37,500 nt of DNA from Trachelipus rathkii. Its lineage: Eukaryota; Arthropoda; Malacostraca; Isopoda; Trachelipodidae. Made by a program: the position numbers and the translations under genes. The stretch's first letter is position 1, and every line of letters starts with the position of its first letter. The stretch lies in assembly GCA_015478945.1 (NCBI GenBank), contig JABUQX010027661.1, forward strand, positions 1 to 37,500, read 5' to 3'. The notes under the pieces were generated by a model, which was not told where the DNA came from, ran no database searches, and saw nothing but the letters and a program-made list of their open reading frames with translations. Shown piece after piece: positions 1-13,760 of this stretch.

Positions 1-3000
1 TGTTACTGCCGTAGAATCCATATTTCTACCGGAATTTTCATACCTCGTGGTGAAATTCTTCTCAAGAACAGTTAATCTACTCATACATTTCACAACAACT
101 TCAAAAGAGTTACCATCTGACTGCATCTATTGGACACAAGGATATTCTAATATGGAAGGTTTTAAAATACATAATTTAACACTTTCTTTAGAAAGAATAT
201 TTCGTTATATGATCAGCGACAGCTTTCTTCTCCCTTCTCCTCACCTTAATTTGTACTGGTCAAGAAGTTATAGTGCCATAGTTTGTCTCACTCTTGCTTT
301 CTAGACGTTCTTCTACTCAATAGTTAGTTTGGCTCGTCCACGTCTTTCCCCCAAACTACAAGGTAGTTAGATAGTCGTTATTAGATTATTATGATGATAA
401 CTAATATGAATCTTCTATTTTGTTATCTTCTTGAGAGCTTATATAAGGATAGAATAGAACTGTAAGTAGATCTACCACCGTCCTCATATGGCTCAAATTA
501 TAGAATATGGTCCTCTTGAGCAAAACTTACAATATGAGACTGTGGCAGATCATGCGAGGACGAGTGTCAACTTCCGTCTTCCAGCTGATTCCTGAAATTC
601 AACATATTTGGTCTTACCAAAACGCTACGAGAGTTGGGTGGAGGAATAGCGCTTAATGTGTGTGTTGTCAGTAGATGTCCTGATAAGTATTTTAGACAAT
701 TTCCCTTGGATTGTTTCCACGTAGTTAGTTCATACGCTGCAATTACTTGAGTTCGAGGAGCATTCCTTCCTGCTTACTTCTTAAGTTGAAAGGGATAATA
801 TAACCTACCTTACATTGCTTTAATAATCAAAGAGATATTCCTTCCTAGAATTTGAAACTATAGCTTTCGGCTGATATATTACCGTTTCATCGAAGCTTTC
901 GCCAAATTCCTTAGTGTTCTTGATTATTTGACTATGCTCCTCCTATTCTAAAGAATGTACCGTATTTCGCAAATATATACTAAACAGTTTCCATTTAGCT
1001 CCTATCAAGGAATGTCAAGAACATACATTACTAGTATGGATATTTTACATGCATAATCTCTTACTACTTAACCATATCCTTATGCTTCGTCAATGTCTAT
1101 ATTCCCAGTGAGTAGGGATTTTGCCAGCTAGGAGCTATTCCTAAACCAAGAAATTAATCAGATAAGCATAATAAATATATTAAGGAATGTAAACATTAGT
1201 GACCTTTTTCAATAGAACACATAGATATACTAGTGTTACACGGGCAATAATTAATCAATCTCAATCGGTGTTTCTGTGAAGTAGTATGTATCTTGTAAAT
1301 TTTGTATATATTTTTGTAAATTTAAGTAGAGCAATTACATACCAATCGTGTTGTTCTAAGGGCGGATTTTGAATTCTATAAAGTAAATTAAAGTAGTTTT
1401 AGATTAAGATCTCGTGTGTACTGCGCTGTGAGAGATATTCGAAACTTTAGTAAGTAAGTTTCATTTAAGTATTTATTTTCCATACTCAGTAATTTTATCT
1501 ATCACTTTAAGGGATAATAAGGTTAAATCAGCATTATACATAATTTTATTGTGTATTAAAGAACCTCTTCTACTATTGTTATGCTTATAAATATTACGTT
1601 ATACCCTGCTTATATGTTTTTGTCGTATACTTTAACTGTCTTTTTGTATCCTTGTTATTTTTTTTTTATTATGTTATAAGGTCTTTTTATTAAATATAAG
1701 TTATAACAAAAAGAGAATATGATTAAGAAATAAAATTTTATAAATGAATTAAACGAAATAGAACGTAATATATTATAACAATATTTCACCTGTATACTTC
1801 AGGATCTAAGTTATTGCTCTAGTACATTTAAGTATATATATTGATGTTTAATAATGTATTGACTAATTAATTCCGTTGTGGTAGAGTTTTATTATTATAT
1901 TGTATAATGAGTGGTATTTTATCTTATTTATCTACAGTGCGTTATGTGTCTTCTAGTTTTCAGATGTGAAATAATTATTAATCTATCTACTGTGTTTATT
2001 GCCAAGTGCGCAATCATCTAGTAAGAATTTAATCGGTTTCGAAATCATAATAATTGCTATTTTGTTTATTGATTGCTAAAAGTCAAGGAAATCGATAAGT
2101 CACTTCCGATAAATTTGACCTATAGTTTTTATTGAAATATAAATACGAATGAGTTTCCTCATAGAATTTATTTGGGTACAGTCTTTATATGATCAAATTT
2201 TATTTCTGGATTACTTAGATCTGGAGTAGATTTAAGGAACTCTAGAGAATATTTATTATACACAATCTGATTTTTAATTAATTTTAACGTAGTGTCTACC
2301 TGAAATATTTATTGTTTTGATTTATTTCTTACATTCATATTAAGAAAAGAAAATATATGCTTTTAGGATTATATATCTTCTAATTCGAAAGTAGAATAAA
2401 CATTGATGCCGGCATTTTTATACATTCTATTAAAGATTTTGTAATTATATTTATTATCTTCAATACTAAATATTAGAGGGGAAATATACAACTCTTAAAC
2501 TCAACGAGTTAGAAAGACAATCTTATATCCCTGGATCTCTTACAATAGTAATTTTGTTTGAATCAAATAATACAATATTCTTAATATTAACATTTGATCA
2601 ATAATTATGATGATTTGGTTTAGATCGATATGTCTTCTTCATTACTTAAAAGAAACTATAATTTGGCTTTGAATGATTCCATTTGAGATAATTTTATCTT
2701 TTTCTTACGGCTCTTATCTTCTATGCAGTTCAAGAAACGATACTGTAGGTTTTTACGCTGTGAACGTTCATTCGGTGTGAGATTACATCGTTGTCTCTTA
2801 TATGTTGTCGAATGAGTACTGGAGAAAAGGCGATGATGTCCAATTATTGAGCAATGAATCTAATAGCATCATTTGTTGTGAGTGTGAAAATTACAGATAA
2901 AGTGTTGAAAATCCTATTTTTAAGAATTGGTAGCTTATAAATATGTAATCTATACAATTGGCATATACTTAGCCTTTTGTAGAAGAAGTTCAAATTAAAC

Positions 3001-5180
3001 TAAATTTAAATTATGAAAAATAAAGTAAACTTTCTCGATTAGCTTTTTCTTTCATATTAATGATTTAATAATTGTTTTGATAATAATTCAACGATTGTTT
3101 TTCACATTATATAAAATTCTATTATACTGTTCACAAATTTGTTAGCTAACTTAGAAAAATAATTTAATGATTAGACTGCATCTTTATTTCATTTGGCAAA
3201 AACATATATTAGACTACTGTGTTTAATAAATGTAAAAAAGTTGCATTTTAATTAAAAACCATATTACTCTTAGACAAAGCTCATTGTTAAGTACAGTATT
3301 GGATACTATCATCCCTTTCTCTCTAGAAAATTTCTATGAATTTCTTTCCCTTCACATGGACTATTTTAGATACTGTTCCTTATAGTTCGCACCTTAAAAT
3401 TTTTTTTCCTTTACACGATATTAAAATTTTAAAACGAGTGTTTGATACTTGTTTGGTTAAATTTTAAAATTTGAAGCTTTTATCGTCATGATTCTTATTT
3501 CCTATCGCTACTAAGCTCGAGAGCTATTCTTCTCAGTAGTAGTGTTTCACTTTAAATTAAATTTTTTTGTGATTGAACAAATATAAACATAATTATGATA
3601 TGATTTCTATACATTATGTTCGTAACGATGTAATGCTCATATCTCATGTTTTATACAATAGATCTGATAGATATCGATGATAAGTCTATTTATGTTTATA
3701 AGTCCTATAGCTCTTTTTATATCTATGCTCGTTGTCCATGATGAATATGTTTTTTGGGAATAGCATGTTTATAATTTCTATAAATGGAGCGCTAAAAAAT
3801 AAGTACGCTTTAATCTTTCGATTTTTATCTTATGATTATCAACTATTTTCATGAATATTAAGTTGACTGTAAGAGAACGCTAGTTCGATTGCATATAGTC
3901 TATAATAGCAAAATAATATATTCTTTTAATATTCCCTAATGTAGAATATATAAAACGCTCAATTTCTAAATTGTGTTTTTACTCTATCCTTCTTCTCTAT
4001 CATCTATCTATAAATTTAGAAAGTACACATTTATAATTTGAATCATAGGATGTAAATTTACTATCATATTCATATGTATACTTTCTATAAATTCATATAA
4101 CACTCTATGTATTTGAAATCCTAATTTGATATATTCTTCTATTTATTATTATTATGATCTTTTTTCTCTCTTTCCTAATTCATATATATACACATTTACC
4201 CAAATTTAATTATGTATGACTACTAGAGCTAATAGTTCTTTTATGAAGAGGTAGGGCATCTATGTATTAACAGTTAATTCTCATTGAACACCAGTGCTAC
4301 TGTGATTTTTAACTATGTACTTCGAGGCATTATGAAAACATAGATTTCATTATAGTCTTCTAGTGTGTCGTTTATTTCTATGTATGATTAATTGTCCACT
4401 AATTGCATTATGAGTGATATTTAGTGCATGCGAGAATAATATAATGTAAACGTGTAATGTTAATTCTACACTTAGATCATGGTTAGATGGGGTTTATGGG
4501 GTCACTGAATATGAATTTTTGACGGATCCTTCTTTATATTCTTATAATTCCCTATATGACTTCATTTTTGTAGGACATAATATAATTTGGTTAGTATCAT
4601 TGATAACAGTCTATTTTCCGTTATTTCAAATACCGAACCTAGAGGATAATAATTACGATTTTATTCTAGTGTTGTTACGGGAACAAACTTCTGACTTAGA
4701 CTGTTATAATATGACTACTTTCATAAACCTTAATTTACCTACTCAAAGATTTACATACAATGGATTGTGAACTCTTGGTGCTTCTCTTGCAATGTATAGA
4801 TAATTTTTCCTGAAAACAACAATTTTCGAAAAGTTATAGTGGTATATTGATTAGTTAATTTGACTAAAGTTTAGGACTGAAAAATTATTATAATGACTGG
4901 GATAGCATATTTATAATATATTTCAACCTAATACTGTATTATGCATAAGGAGGTCTTCTGATTGAACTAAATTTCTTATATTTCGAGTATAAGTACAGTG
5001 TTGACGTATACTAGATACATAGAGAATGTTCTATATAGAACATGTTGTCTTTATTACAATCTATTTTGGAAAAATATAATTACGAGATAATGAAATGAGT
5101 AGTTTTAGTACATATGACAATTATGAATGACAATTTGAGGTAGAATATTGAGGTGAACTATGAATTTGTATTTTGAGTTA
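1..5180. other. AT-rich DNA without recognisable genes
   Basis: I see no supportable gene, RNA gene or mobile element here. The first ~1 kb is less AT-rich than what follows. Open frames are short, often begin at non-ATG codons, and show no familiar motif (for example 47-304 and 4519-4770 on the plus strand). The sequence becomes increasingly rich in short A/T runs toward the right. I found no convincing copy of the satellite that fills the middle of the window, although very diverged relics cannot be excluded by eye. Confidence 0.6.
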
Positions 5181-8100
5181 TTTAGGTGTTCTTTAATTTG
5201 GATCTGTATATTATAATACTTTATGTATATTATTTTTTCAAATAAGTACTGAGTATATTTGTTTATATAGTGACCGCAATAAATATTCCCATATTCTTAC
5301 AATTGTTAGTTTGGTCACTGCATAACTTTAGTGATATAATTATAATTAAAAACATTTTCCTTAATTGACATTTTTATTTTGTAGAATTATAGATTTATTT
5401 TATTCTTTAAAATTTGTTTTCTGACTATTACCATCGCTTGATTTAAGAACATCGGTTATCTCATCTTTTAGTTACGTAATGAATATATTGTGTAAGGCAT
5501 TTATTATGATTTTAAAACTTATTTAGAAATTTTATTTGTAAATTTATACATTTATTGAAAATGAATAATTTAGTAGGTTTTGGCGATTAAGTTTGGACAC
5601 ATAAATAAGATAATTTATATGAAAATCTTATTATACCATTATTAATTATATTAATTTTCATATGATATAATTAACAATATTTAATAAAGGAAGTAAAATA
5701 GGAATTTAATTATTAATAAATTATATTGGTATTGATTTTTTTTCAGTAGACGATTTATTTTATAAATATGAAATTTATATATTTATTTTATTTTATTATA
5801 TGTATTGAAAGCTGTTTTATTATATATATTGTCTGTTCAATATAAGATGATTTTTATATATTTGTCACAGCTATGTGATGTCGCATGTGAGAAATAATGT
5901 TTGACTGGTTTTAATGTCGCTATAGCGTTAGAAATCCTCATATAGTGTCTGTTATATGAATTGGGGTCTCAATATCCGATTGGACACATCTTTTTCATGG
6001 CTTCTCTTTCCTAATGAAATGCCTGAATTGAAGTTGTTGGTTATAAGTCTCATTGAGTAACCTTATAACTGCAATCAATACGCTTCAATAAATACCATGT
6101 ATATATACAAAACTATGTAGAGAATAGTTGTCAGTTGAAAATTTTCTTGAAACAATTTCTCAATGCTCAGAATGCAAAATGAAAGTTACTGAGTCATTTT
6201 TATTTTAAACTATGTAGGTAAAGCAATTGTTGTCAGTTAAAATTTTCTACCAATAAGCTACATTTCCACATGAAAGAGTTTGCTAGATTTTAATACACGA
6301 ATCAGACGTTCATTTGTTTGAGGAGTAAATAAGTGTAAGGAATTACGTTTTATTTTAATATTATATATATAGGTTTTTAGGTGTTTTAAATATTGTAGAT
6401 TTGGGATATTATGTATCTTATAATTTATATATATGAATATTTTATATATAATATATTGTTATAGATATTAATATTAATATACCTCAATAATAATTTATAT
6501 CTATTTAATAATTGTGAAAACTGATTTTAATAAAAATAATTTTGATAACTATTTAATATTTACCGACTCTTTTTTATTTAATAATTTATTTACTACATAT
6601 TACAATTAAGAATATACTTCTTATAATAAAAAGTATAGACTTATTTTCAATACTAAATTTTACTATAATTTGATATAATATTATTTAGTAATTATTTAAT
6701 AATAATTGTAATTTTTTTTGACGTATTTATATATAATATATCAGTACATTTTCATTATTCTAATGAATGTGTTATTATTCTTATGAATAATAGCATATTA
6801 TTACAAATACGTTTATAATTTAGGAACAAAGTGAATTATAATTTAATTATAAGTTTATATAAGTATGTGTTTAATAATTGGACTGTAATTTTTATTTAAT
6901 AATATATTATATTTAATATATTATAGTCTTTATTTTAATATACATATATTTAATTATCAAAATATTAATTAATATTTATCATTTAAGTTGTATAGAATAT
7001 AAAATCAACTTTGTATTTATGTATTATATAATAAAAGATTTTACTTTCCATATATATTTCACTATAATTTCATACTTTTTACTTATATATATAATTATAT
7101 TTAATATAATATTATACAATTAGAAACTACTTTATTAAAGTACGAGTATTTGCTTTCAACTGTTCCTTTTGATAATATATATTTGGGTATATTAAATATC
7201 TTTATATAAATAATTTTGATGTTTTTATATATCAGTTTATTTTATATTACATTTATTAATACATTTATTTTTGAAAATATAAATATTGTATTGCATAAAT
7301 ATGTACATATTATAATTATATCTAATAATAATAATAACAGATAAAGGGTATATATATTATAATAGTTTAAATAAATATTTGTAAATATTTTAAATTGACG
7401 TTTTTAATTGAAATTTATATTAATTTCATTGCAATTTATATTGTTAACCCCGAAAATGTATTAGATTAATTTCTTGCAAAACTATATGTTATTTTAATGA
7501 GCAAAATCATTTTTTATAGTTATGAAATTATACAAAGCCTAGTATATATATATATTTTAAAATTTACTAATATTGCAAAACTTCATGAATAACTATTAAA
7601 AATTGTATATATATTATTATTTTATTCTATACTAAAAATAGAAAAACATTTGATATTATATTATTTGGTAAAATCTTAAAATTGCGTATTTATTTTATAC
7701 AGTATTTAGTTTATTGTTCATATTGATAAAAATTATAATTATGATTATTATTCATATATATATTGTATGCATAATTGATTTACATTTAAATGCACCTATA
7801 TGAAAAGATGATGTAAATATTAATGTAAAATATATTATTATAAATACTAAGTTTTATAGGTAGTCTTATAATATTGACGTTATATTTTAAATAGATAATT
7901 TAATATATTCAATATTTTTGATTTTTTAATAATATACCAAAATATATTATAATTCCATTATATTAGTTTATTGATCTTGTATACTCATTTATTTTTAATA
8001 AATTAAATTGTTATTAACTTTTAAAAAATATTATATAGGTATATACTATTTTTTTTCAATTTTCACATATAAATATTATTTAGTATATAATCTATACTAA

Positions 8101-8540
8101 TAAAGTACTTTATATATATATATTATATACGATTTTTCCTATAATATTCTTCTATAACTCACTTTGAATATTATTTGTGTTAGAAATATATATTATACTT
8201 AAATAAATTGTGTTTTTACGTAGTATTTTATAAATATAGATTATATGAATAAAAATAATATTGATGATTCATGGAATTGCTAATAATTTTTTGATCAAAC
8301 TAGTACAGGCACTCACGCATAATTAGAAATTTATTTTGTTTATAGTTTTCTAGTCGCAATCTCTTAATAAAGTATTGGATAGTTTTTTTATAATAATATT
8401 TTCAATATTTATGAATATATATATAATATTTCTTTAAGCCAAGATTACTAGTCATATCAGTGTGAGTGGTAGCTATAACTGTTGTTATAATAATAATAAG
8501 ATATAAGATTTTAACTACTTTGGTAAAAATGAACTTCTGC
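5181..8540. other. Extremely AT-rich stretch with faint satellite relics
   Basis: This stretch is dominated by TA-, TAA- and TTA-type runs and holds no gene I can support. Short pieces resemble the downstream ~306-bp satellite: near 5183-5205 (tttaggtgttctttaattt), near 6371-6392 (tttttaggtgttttaaat) and, best, near 7390-7418 (taaattgacgtttttaattg followed by aaattt). All three match the segment of the monomer around its TTAGGTGTCTTAAATTGACG motif and have the same orientation. They suggest the satellite once extended further left, but each is short and the region is of low complexity. Confidence 0.45.
6111..6250 (+). repeat. Local direct duplication in AT-rich DNA
   Basis: Two similar ~40-bp segments lie about 97 bp apart. 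Both contain aactatgtag, then a short variable stretch, then gttgtcagtt and aaaattttct (about 6111-6147 and 6208-6248). The second has a few extra bases. No gene or mobile element is associated. The spacing is close to the ~97-bp distance between two of the subrepeats inside the main satellite monomer, but I cannot show the two are related. Confidence 0.4.
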
Positions 8541-11500
8541 TCTGAAACTTTTCACATTACAAATTTTGTATTATAGTACTGTAAAGATAATCGTAATACT
8601 ATTAATGATTTACTCGATGTGTTTTTGATAAGTATTATTTAAGCTCAATATCATTTGTAATTTTATTTTAGTAAGATATAAGAAAGATATGTTGTTTTTA
8701 CTCCAAAGTGCGTTAGGGTGAGGTTGATTCTTGTGGCATTATCGTATAAAATATTAGTGTATTTCTATGTTATAATTAAGTTATAAAATGGCAATTTGAA
8801 ACGGCAGATAGAATATGTAGTAGTTAAATTCACAGTTTAGGTGTCTTAAATTGAACTTTTTTAATGAATTTTCCAAACGAGAGGTATCTTAAAACGTTTC
8901 GGGATTTGCACTTTCTCTTTATTGTTCTCAATGAAACATTTGTTTTAATAAATTTCCAATTTATCGCTAACTTCTCCTCCCAATTTTATAAAGGTAAAAT
9001 TGTCGGTATAAATTTGTCTCAACTCATTCACCTTTATACGTGGGATATCCTAAAACTCAGGCACAGTTTTGTGCATTCTCTCGCTCTTTTGACGAGAGAT
9101 GATTTCCACAGTAACTATTCATAAATTATTATGTACATAGATTCTATTAAATTGAGTTTTTAACGGTATTTTTTCAGCATTTGAAAAATAAATGTGGTTA
9201 TTCATTGAAATAGCTCTATATTTTTCTACAAAAAAGCAGACAAAGGTGAATCGTTATTAATATAATATTGGTAATGCTTATAGGTAATCCGTAAATTGAA
9301 ATAGGTGTTTATATCTCAATGAATTTCAATATTTGTTTTTAATATGTATTACACCGGAAGATGTGATGTTAGGTCCAATAGTAGTTTGGTGGTACAAGAC
9401 TCTGTGTTAAATAACAGATTTTAGCACGGATTCTTGAAATTGACGCGAGTTCTTATAACATTATGTTCTCTCATAGGACAGATTGAGTGGAGTACTGGAG
9501 TTATCGCAGGATTCGGTCATTTCAAGAGGGTGGAGTCGGAGTCGGTAATCTTGAAGAGAGTGAAGAGTATGGGGCAGATTTTTCCAGAAAAATTTTTTTC
9601 AGCAATATTCTTGAACAATATGATATTATGTAAGGTGTGTAAAATCTGTTCTGAGTAAAATCTTTCAAAAAGTTGAGCATCATAAGTTAACGTTAGAGTA
9701 TTTTCAGCATTTTGAAAAAATAAATGCTGTTTCACTATGCTATATATGCGGGCCATATATCGGAAAAGCGAAGATACGGCGACAAGTTTGATTAAATAAA
9801 GATGTTTGGCATAGTGTCTGGTATACTGTCGAAGTTGTTTAATATTAGACGTTTTTGTAGATGAGACAGTTAAATAGTATGTTTGTTACTGATACTGTTT
9901 AAATTTGATATATATTTAATTGTTTGTGTTACCTGTATTTTAATAAGTATCTACTTTTTAACTCTCCTAATATATACGTCTTATCATTTTAACATTTATT
10001 ATTCACATTCACACAATTTAGAATTCTTTCAGTTAACTGATAATTTGCCTAAATCTTGATCAGACATTTTGAATTATTAAATGATAAAATCTTAAAATAT
10101 GAGTTTTTACGGTATTTGTCAGCATTTGGAAAATAATAAAGTGTTTTAAAGATGGAAAATATTTGTGCTCATCTTTGACAAGTCAGAAAGTGAGAGTTTA
10201 TTAATTAGATTTCTTAGGTGTCTTAAAGTTGAGTTTTTTTATATGAAATTCAATTTTCTTAGTTTTTATATTATTGTAAATTTAATATTATTCGGTTGAA
10301 ATTCTTTGCTGCTACTGTAAAAGACCTTCTGTATATTTAAATAATGAAAGATTTTAACTTCTATAACTTGATACAAATTAAGAAAGTAAAATTTAATGTA
10401 TCAAATAATCTGCACATTATTGAGAACTCTTAACAGATACATGTTCTAATGAATTTCAACATATTGAATTATTTGTGTAAATATTAAATGATATTTCGGA
10501 GTTTTTAACGGGTATGTGCATCTTCATCATTCTCCGAAAAATACTGCAATAGATATGAATGAAAAATTTTCAAAGAATCAGAAATCTCGTGATTCTTAAT
10601 AGTTTTCTAGGTGTCTGTAATGATGACATTAATATATTTAAATGAAATTTCATATTCTGTTTTTATATACTAATAGTTTGATTTATGGAAAAACTTGTTT
10701 TTAATAAAAATTAGTAAACTTCTTAAATTTAGCTTATTTCTTAAATTTTCAAATATTTTGATTGTAAATAATTTAAAAAAGTACTTTTCTTTTCAGTTTG
10801 TTTTAACATTATGAAATTATTTGGTGAAGATCTTAAATACTGTAGTTCATTTAACTCGGTATTTTCAGCATTATAATGATAAATAATTGTGTTCATATAC
10901 ATTTGATAAATTTAGTATTCAATATTAAGTCAAGAAGAGTGAATTTTATTATAGCATGAAGTTTGATTGTGTCTTAAATGACGTTTTTTTATGGAAAATT
11001 TTAATATTTGTTATTTTATATCAGAATATTTCATAGTGTGAAACTTGTTTTATATATAAAAATTTCAAAACTTCTAACTTTAAGTTATTTTCCTTATTAG
11101 CTTCACATTACTCATAAATGGGTGAGGATCACGCGATTTTTCCTAATTTCAACATTTGAATTATTATCGTAATTTCATTAAATTGAGTTTTTTAACGGTA
11201 TTTTCAGCATTGAAAATAATGTGTTTCAATTGAATGCAATTTCCAAAAGCAGAAAGGCGAATTTATTAATAATTCTAAAAAATAAACATTTAGAACGTTT
11301 TTAATGAAATTTTAATATTTGGTTTTTATATACACCAAATATGTTATTAGTTGTGAAAACTGTTTAAATAAATAAAATTTTGTACTTTACAAATTTATAC
11401 GCGCTTGGTGGAGATGATGTTGTTGCTTAAGATTAAGAATTTAGAAATTTAAAGTAGATTTCTAATTTTCACATTTGAAATGGTTGTGTAAAATCTCTAT

Positions 11501-13760
11501 AAAGATGAGATATTTTATAAACGGTGAATTGTTTCAGACATTTGAAAATAAGTTTTCATCTTGATATGGCCCCAATTTCAAAAAGCGAAAAAGTGAATTT
11601 ATTATAGTTTTAGGTTATATTGACGTTTTTTAATGATAAGTTGAAGATTTGTTTTTTCATAGTTTTCACAATCATAGGTTGTGCATTAGTTGATGTAATA
11701 ACTACTTGGATTTAATAAAAAAATTGTAACTTCTAAAATTACGCATCTCTTAAATTTTCACATTACAATTTAGAAACTAAAAAATACGAATTTTTTCCTA
11801 ATATCCTCAAACATTTGAAATGATTTTGGGTAAGGAAGACTCTAATTGAGGTTTATGACTATCATATATGTTTGGATTTAACTGAGTAATATTCAGAATA
11901 GGTGTGAAAGTATTAATTATTATATATATTTGCGAATTTATATCTACATTTAAAGTATAGAAAAGTAGTGCTTTGTTGAGATTTAGTATTTAATTCCGGT
12001 TGCGCATGCTGTAAAAATGAAGGAAATTTATCAAATAATATCATTAGTTAGTGAAAATCCTTGTTTTTGTAAAAATTTTCATCTAAAATTGAAGATCACT
12101 TTATTCTTAAATTTCACGCATTACAAAATTTAGGATTCGGGACAGTACCGTGTTTCTCATGCGATTTAACATTTGAAATTATTTGGTATTTAAATTGAGG
12201 TTTTACGGTATTTCCGATTTGAAAAGATAGATTTGTTGTCTTGAAGATAGCAGATTCTCGAAAAGCATGATGAAGTGGATTTATTAATAGTTGTAGGTGT
12301 CATAAATTGAAATTGAGGTTTTTTAATGATATTTAATAGTGTTTTTATATGCGATATTAATAGGTTGTGATGCCTGTTTTAAGTTAAAAAGTTTTAACTC
12401 TAAATCTCACGCTTTTCTTAAATTGACATTACAAATTTATAATCTTAAAAGTGCGATTTTTCATAAATTTCAAAATTTTGAAATTATTTGTAATTCTTAA
12501 AATTGAAGTTTTTACGGGATTTTCAGCATTATGACATCTCCAACGGTGAATCACTCTAGAATGCATTTAAATAGTAGAGAAGATATTTTATTAATAGTTT
12601 TAAGGTGTTTTCGTTTTTTACGTATTTTAATTTTGCTTTTAATATAAATATTTCATTAGTTGTCGAAACCTGTTATAAATTTTAATTCTAAAATTACGAT
12701 TTTCTTAAATTTTTCACATTACAATTTATAGAACTCTTAAAAGTACGGATTTTCTAAATTTCAACAATTTGAAATTATTTGGAAAAAAATAAATACCCTT
12801 ATAATTGAGTTTTTTACGGTATTTTTCATGCTATGTTGAGCAAAAATAATGTGTTTCAAATGTTATGTCATTTCAAAAAGCAGAAAAGTGGAATTTATTA
12901 ATGTTTAGGTGTCTTAAATTTTTTTTTTTTAATGCAAATTTCATCTATTGTTTTTTATATACAAATATTTATTAAATTGTGAAAAACTGTTTTACTAAAA
13001 AATTTAGCTCGGTATGTTTGGTTTTCTTAATTTTCACATTACAAATTTAAGACTCTTAAAAGTACGATTTTGCTAATTTTCAACATTTTGAAATATATAT
13101 TTGGGTAATCTTTAAAATTGAGTTTTACGGTATTTTCAGCATTTGAAAAATAATGTGTTTATTGACATGCAATTTAAAAAATCAGAAAAGTGAATTATTA
13201 ATATTTAGGTGTTAAATTGACGTTTTTTAATGGAATATTCAATATTTGTTTTTAATATAAATAATGATTTCATTTGTTTGTGAAATATTCTTTTGACACT
13301 TGCCAAAATTCAAACTTCTAAAATTACGTTTTTTCTTAAATTTTCACATTAACAAATTTAGAATCTATAAGTTAAGATTTTTCCTGTAAGAATTTAACCA
13401 TTTGCATAATTGGTAAATATTAAAGTTTATTTTTTACCTTAATTGCAGGTTTGAAAAAAAAATGTTTTTCATTGAATGCAATTTCAAAAAGCCAGAAAAG
13501 TGAATTTCTTGAATAGTTTTAGAAATAAGAAAAAGGACGTTTTTTAACCTAAGTTTTCAATACTTTTGTTTTTATTCACGGTAAATATGTCTTAACAGTC
13601 AAAACTGAATTTTCAAACAAATAGAACACCTGAATTACGCTCATTCCTTAAATTTTCAATTACCACCTTGTCTCCTTTGAGCTCCTTGGCAACTATGTTA
13701 TGAAATAAAAGTTTGGTAGTCTTTGTAAATCTTAAAATGTCTTTTAAGTAGAAGATTTCT
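8541..13760 (+). repeat. Degenerate left block of ~306-bp satellite array
   Basis: Head-to-tail diverged copies of the satellite that is cleaner at 19.2-28.8 kb. The anchor around acggtattttcagcatttg recurs near 9161, 9690, 10108, 10505, 10858, 11195, 11520, 12195, 12508, 12815, 13125 and 13430, with a weak copy near 13745. Spacing falls from 350-530 bp at the left to about 305-310 bp at 12.2-13.7 kb, the same period as the main array. Copies carry many single-base insertions and deletions, especially in A/T runs. The open frames inside the block (such as 8864-9124 and 9434-9658) are accidental. Function is unknown; arrays of this type are usually heterochromatic. Confidence 0.8.

Noticed and set aside
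47..304. 85-codon plus-strand open frame near the window start
   Set aside because: No recognisable domain and of a length expected by chance in a 37.5-kb six-frame scan; no supporting promoter or splice context could be shown.
4519..4770. 83-codon plus-strand open frame
   Set aside because: Begins at TTG, has no family motif, and lies in AT-rich sequence without other coding signs.
8864..9756. Open frames at 8864-9124, 9434-9658 and 9517-9756 on both strands
   Set aside because: They overlap degenerate satellite copies and each other on opposite strands; translations carry no known motif.
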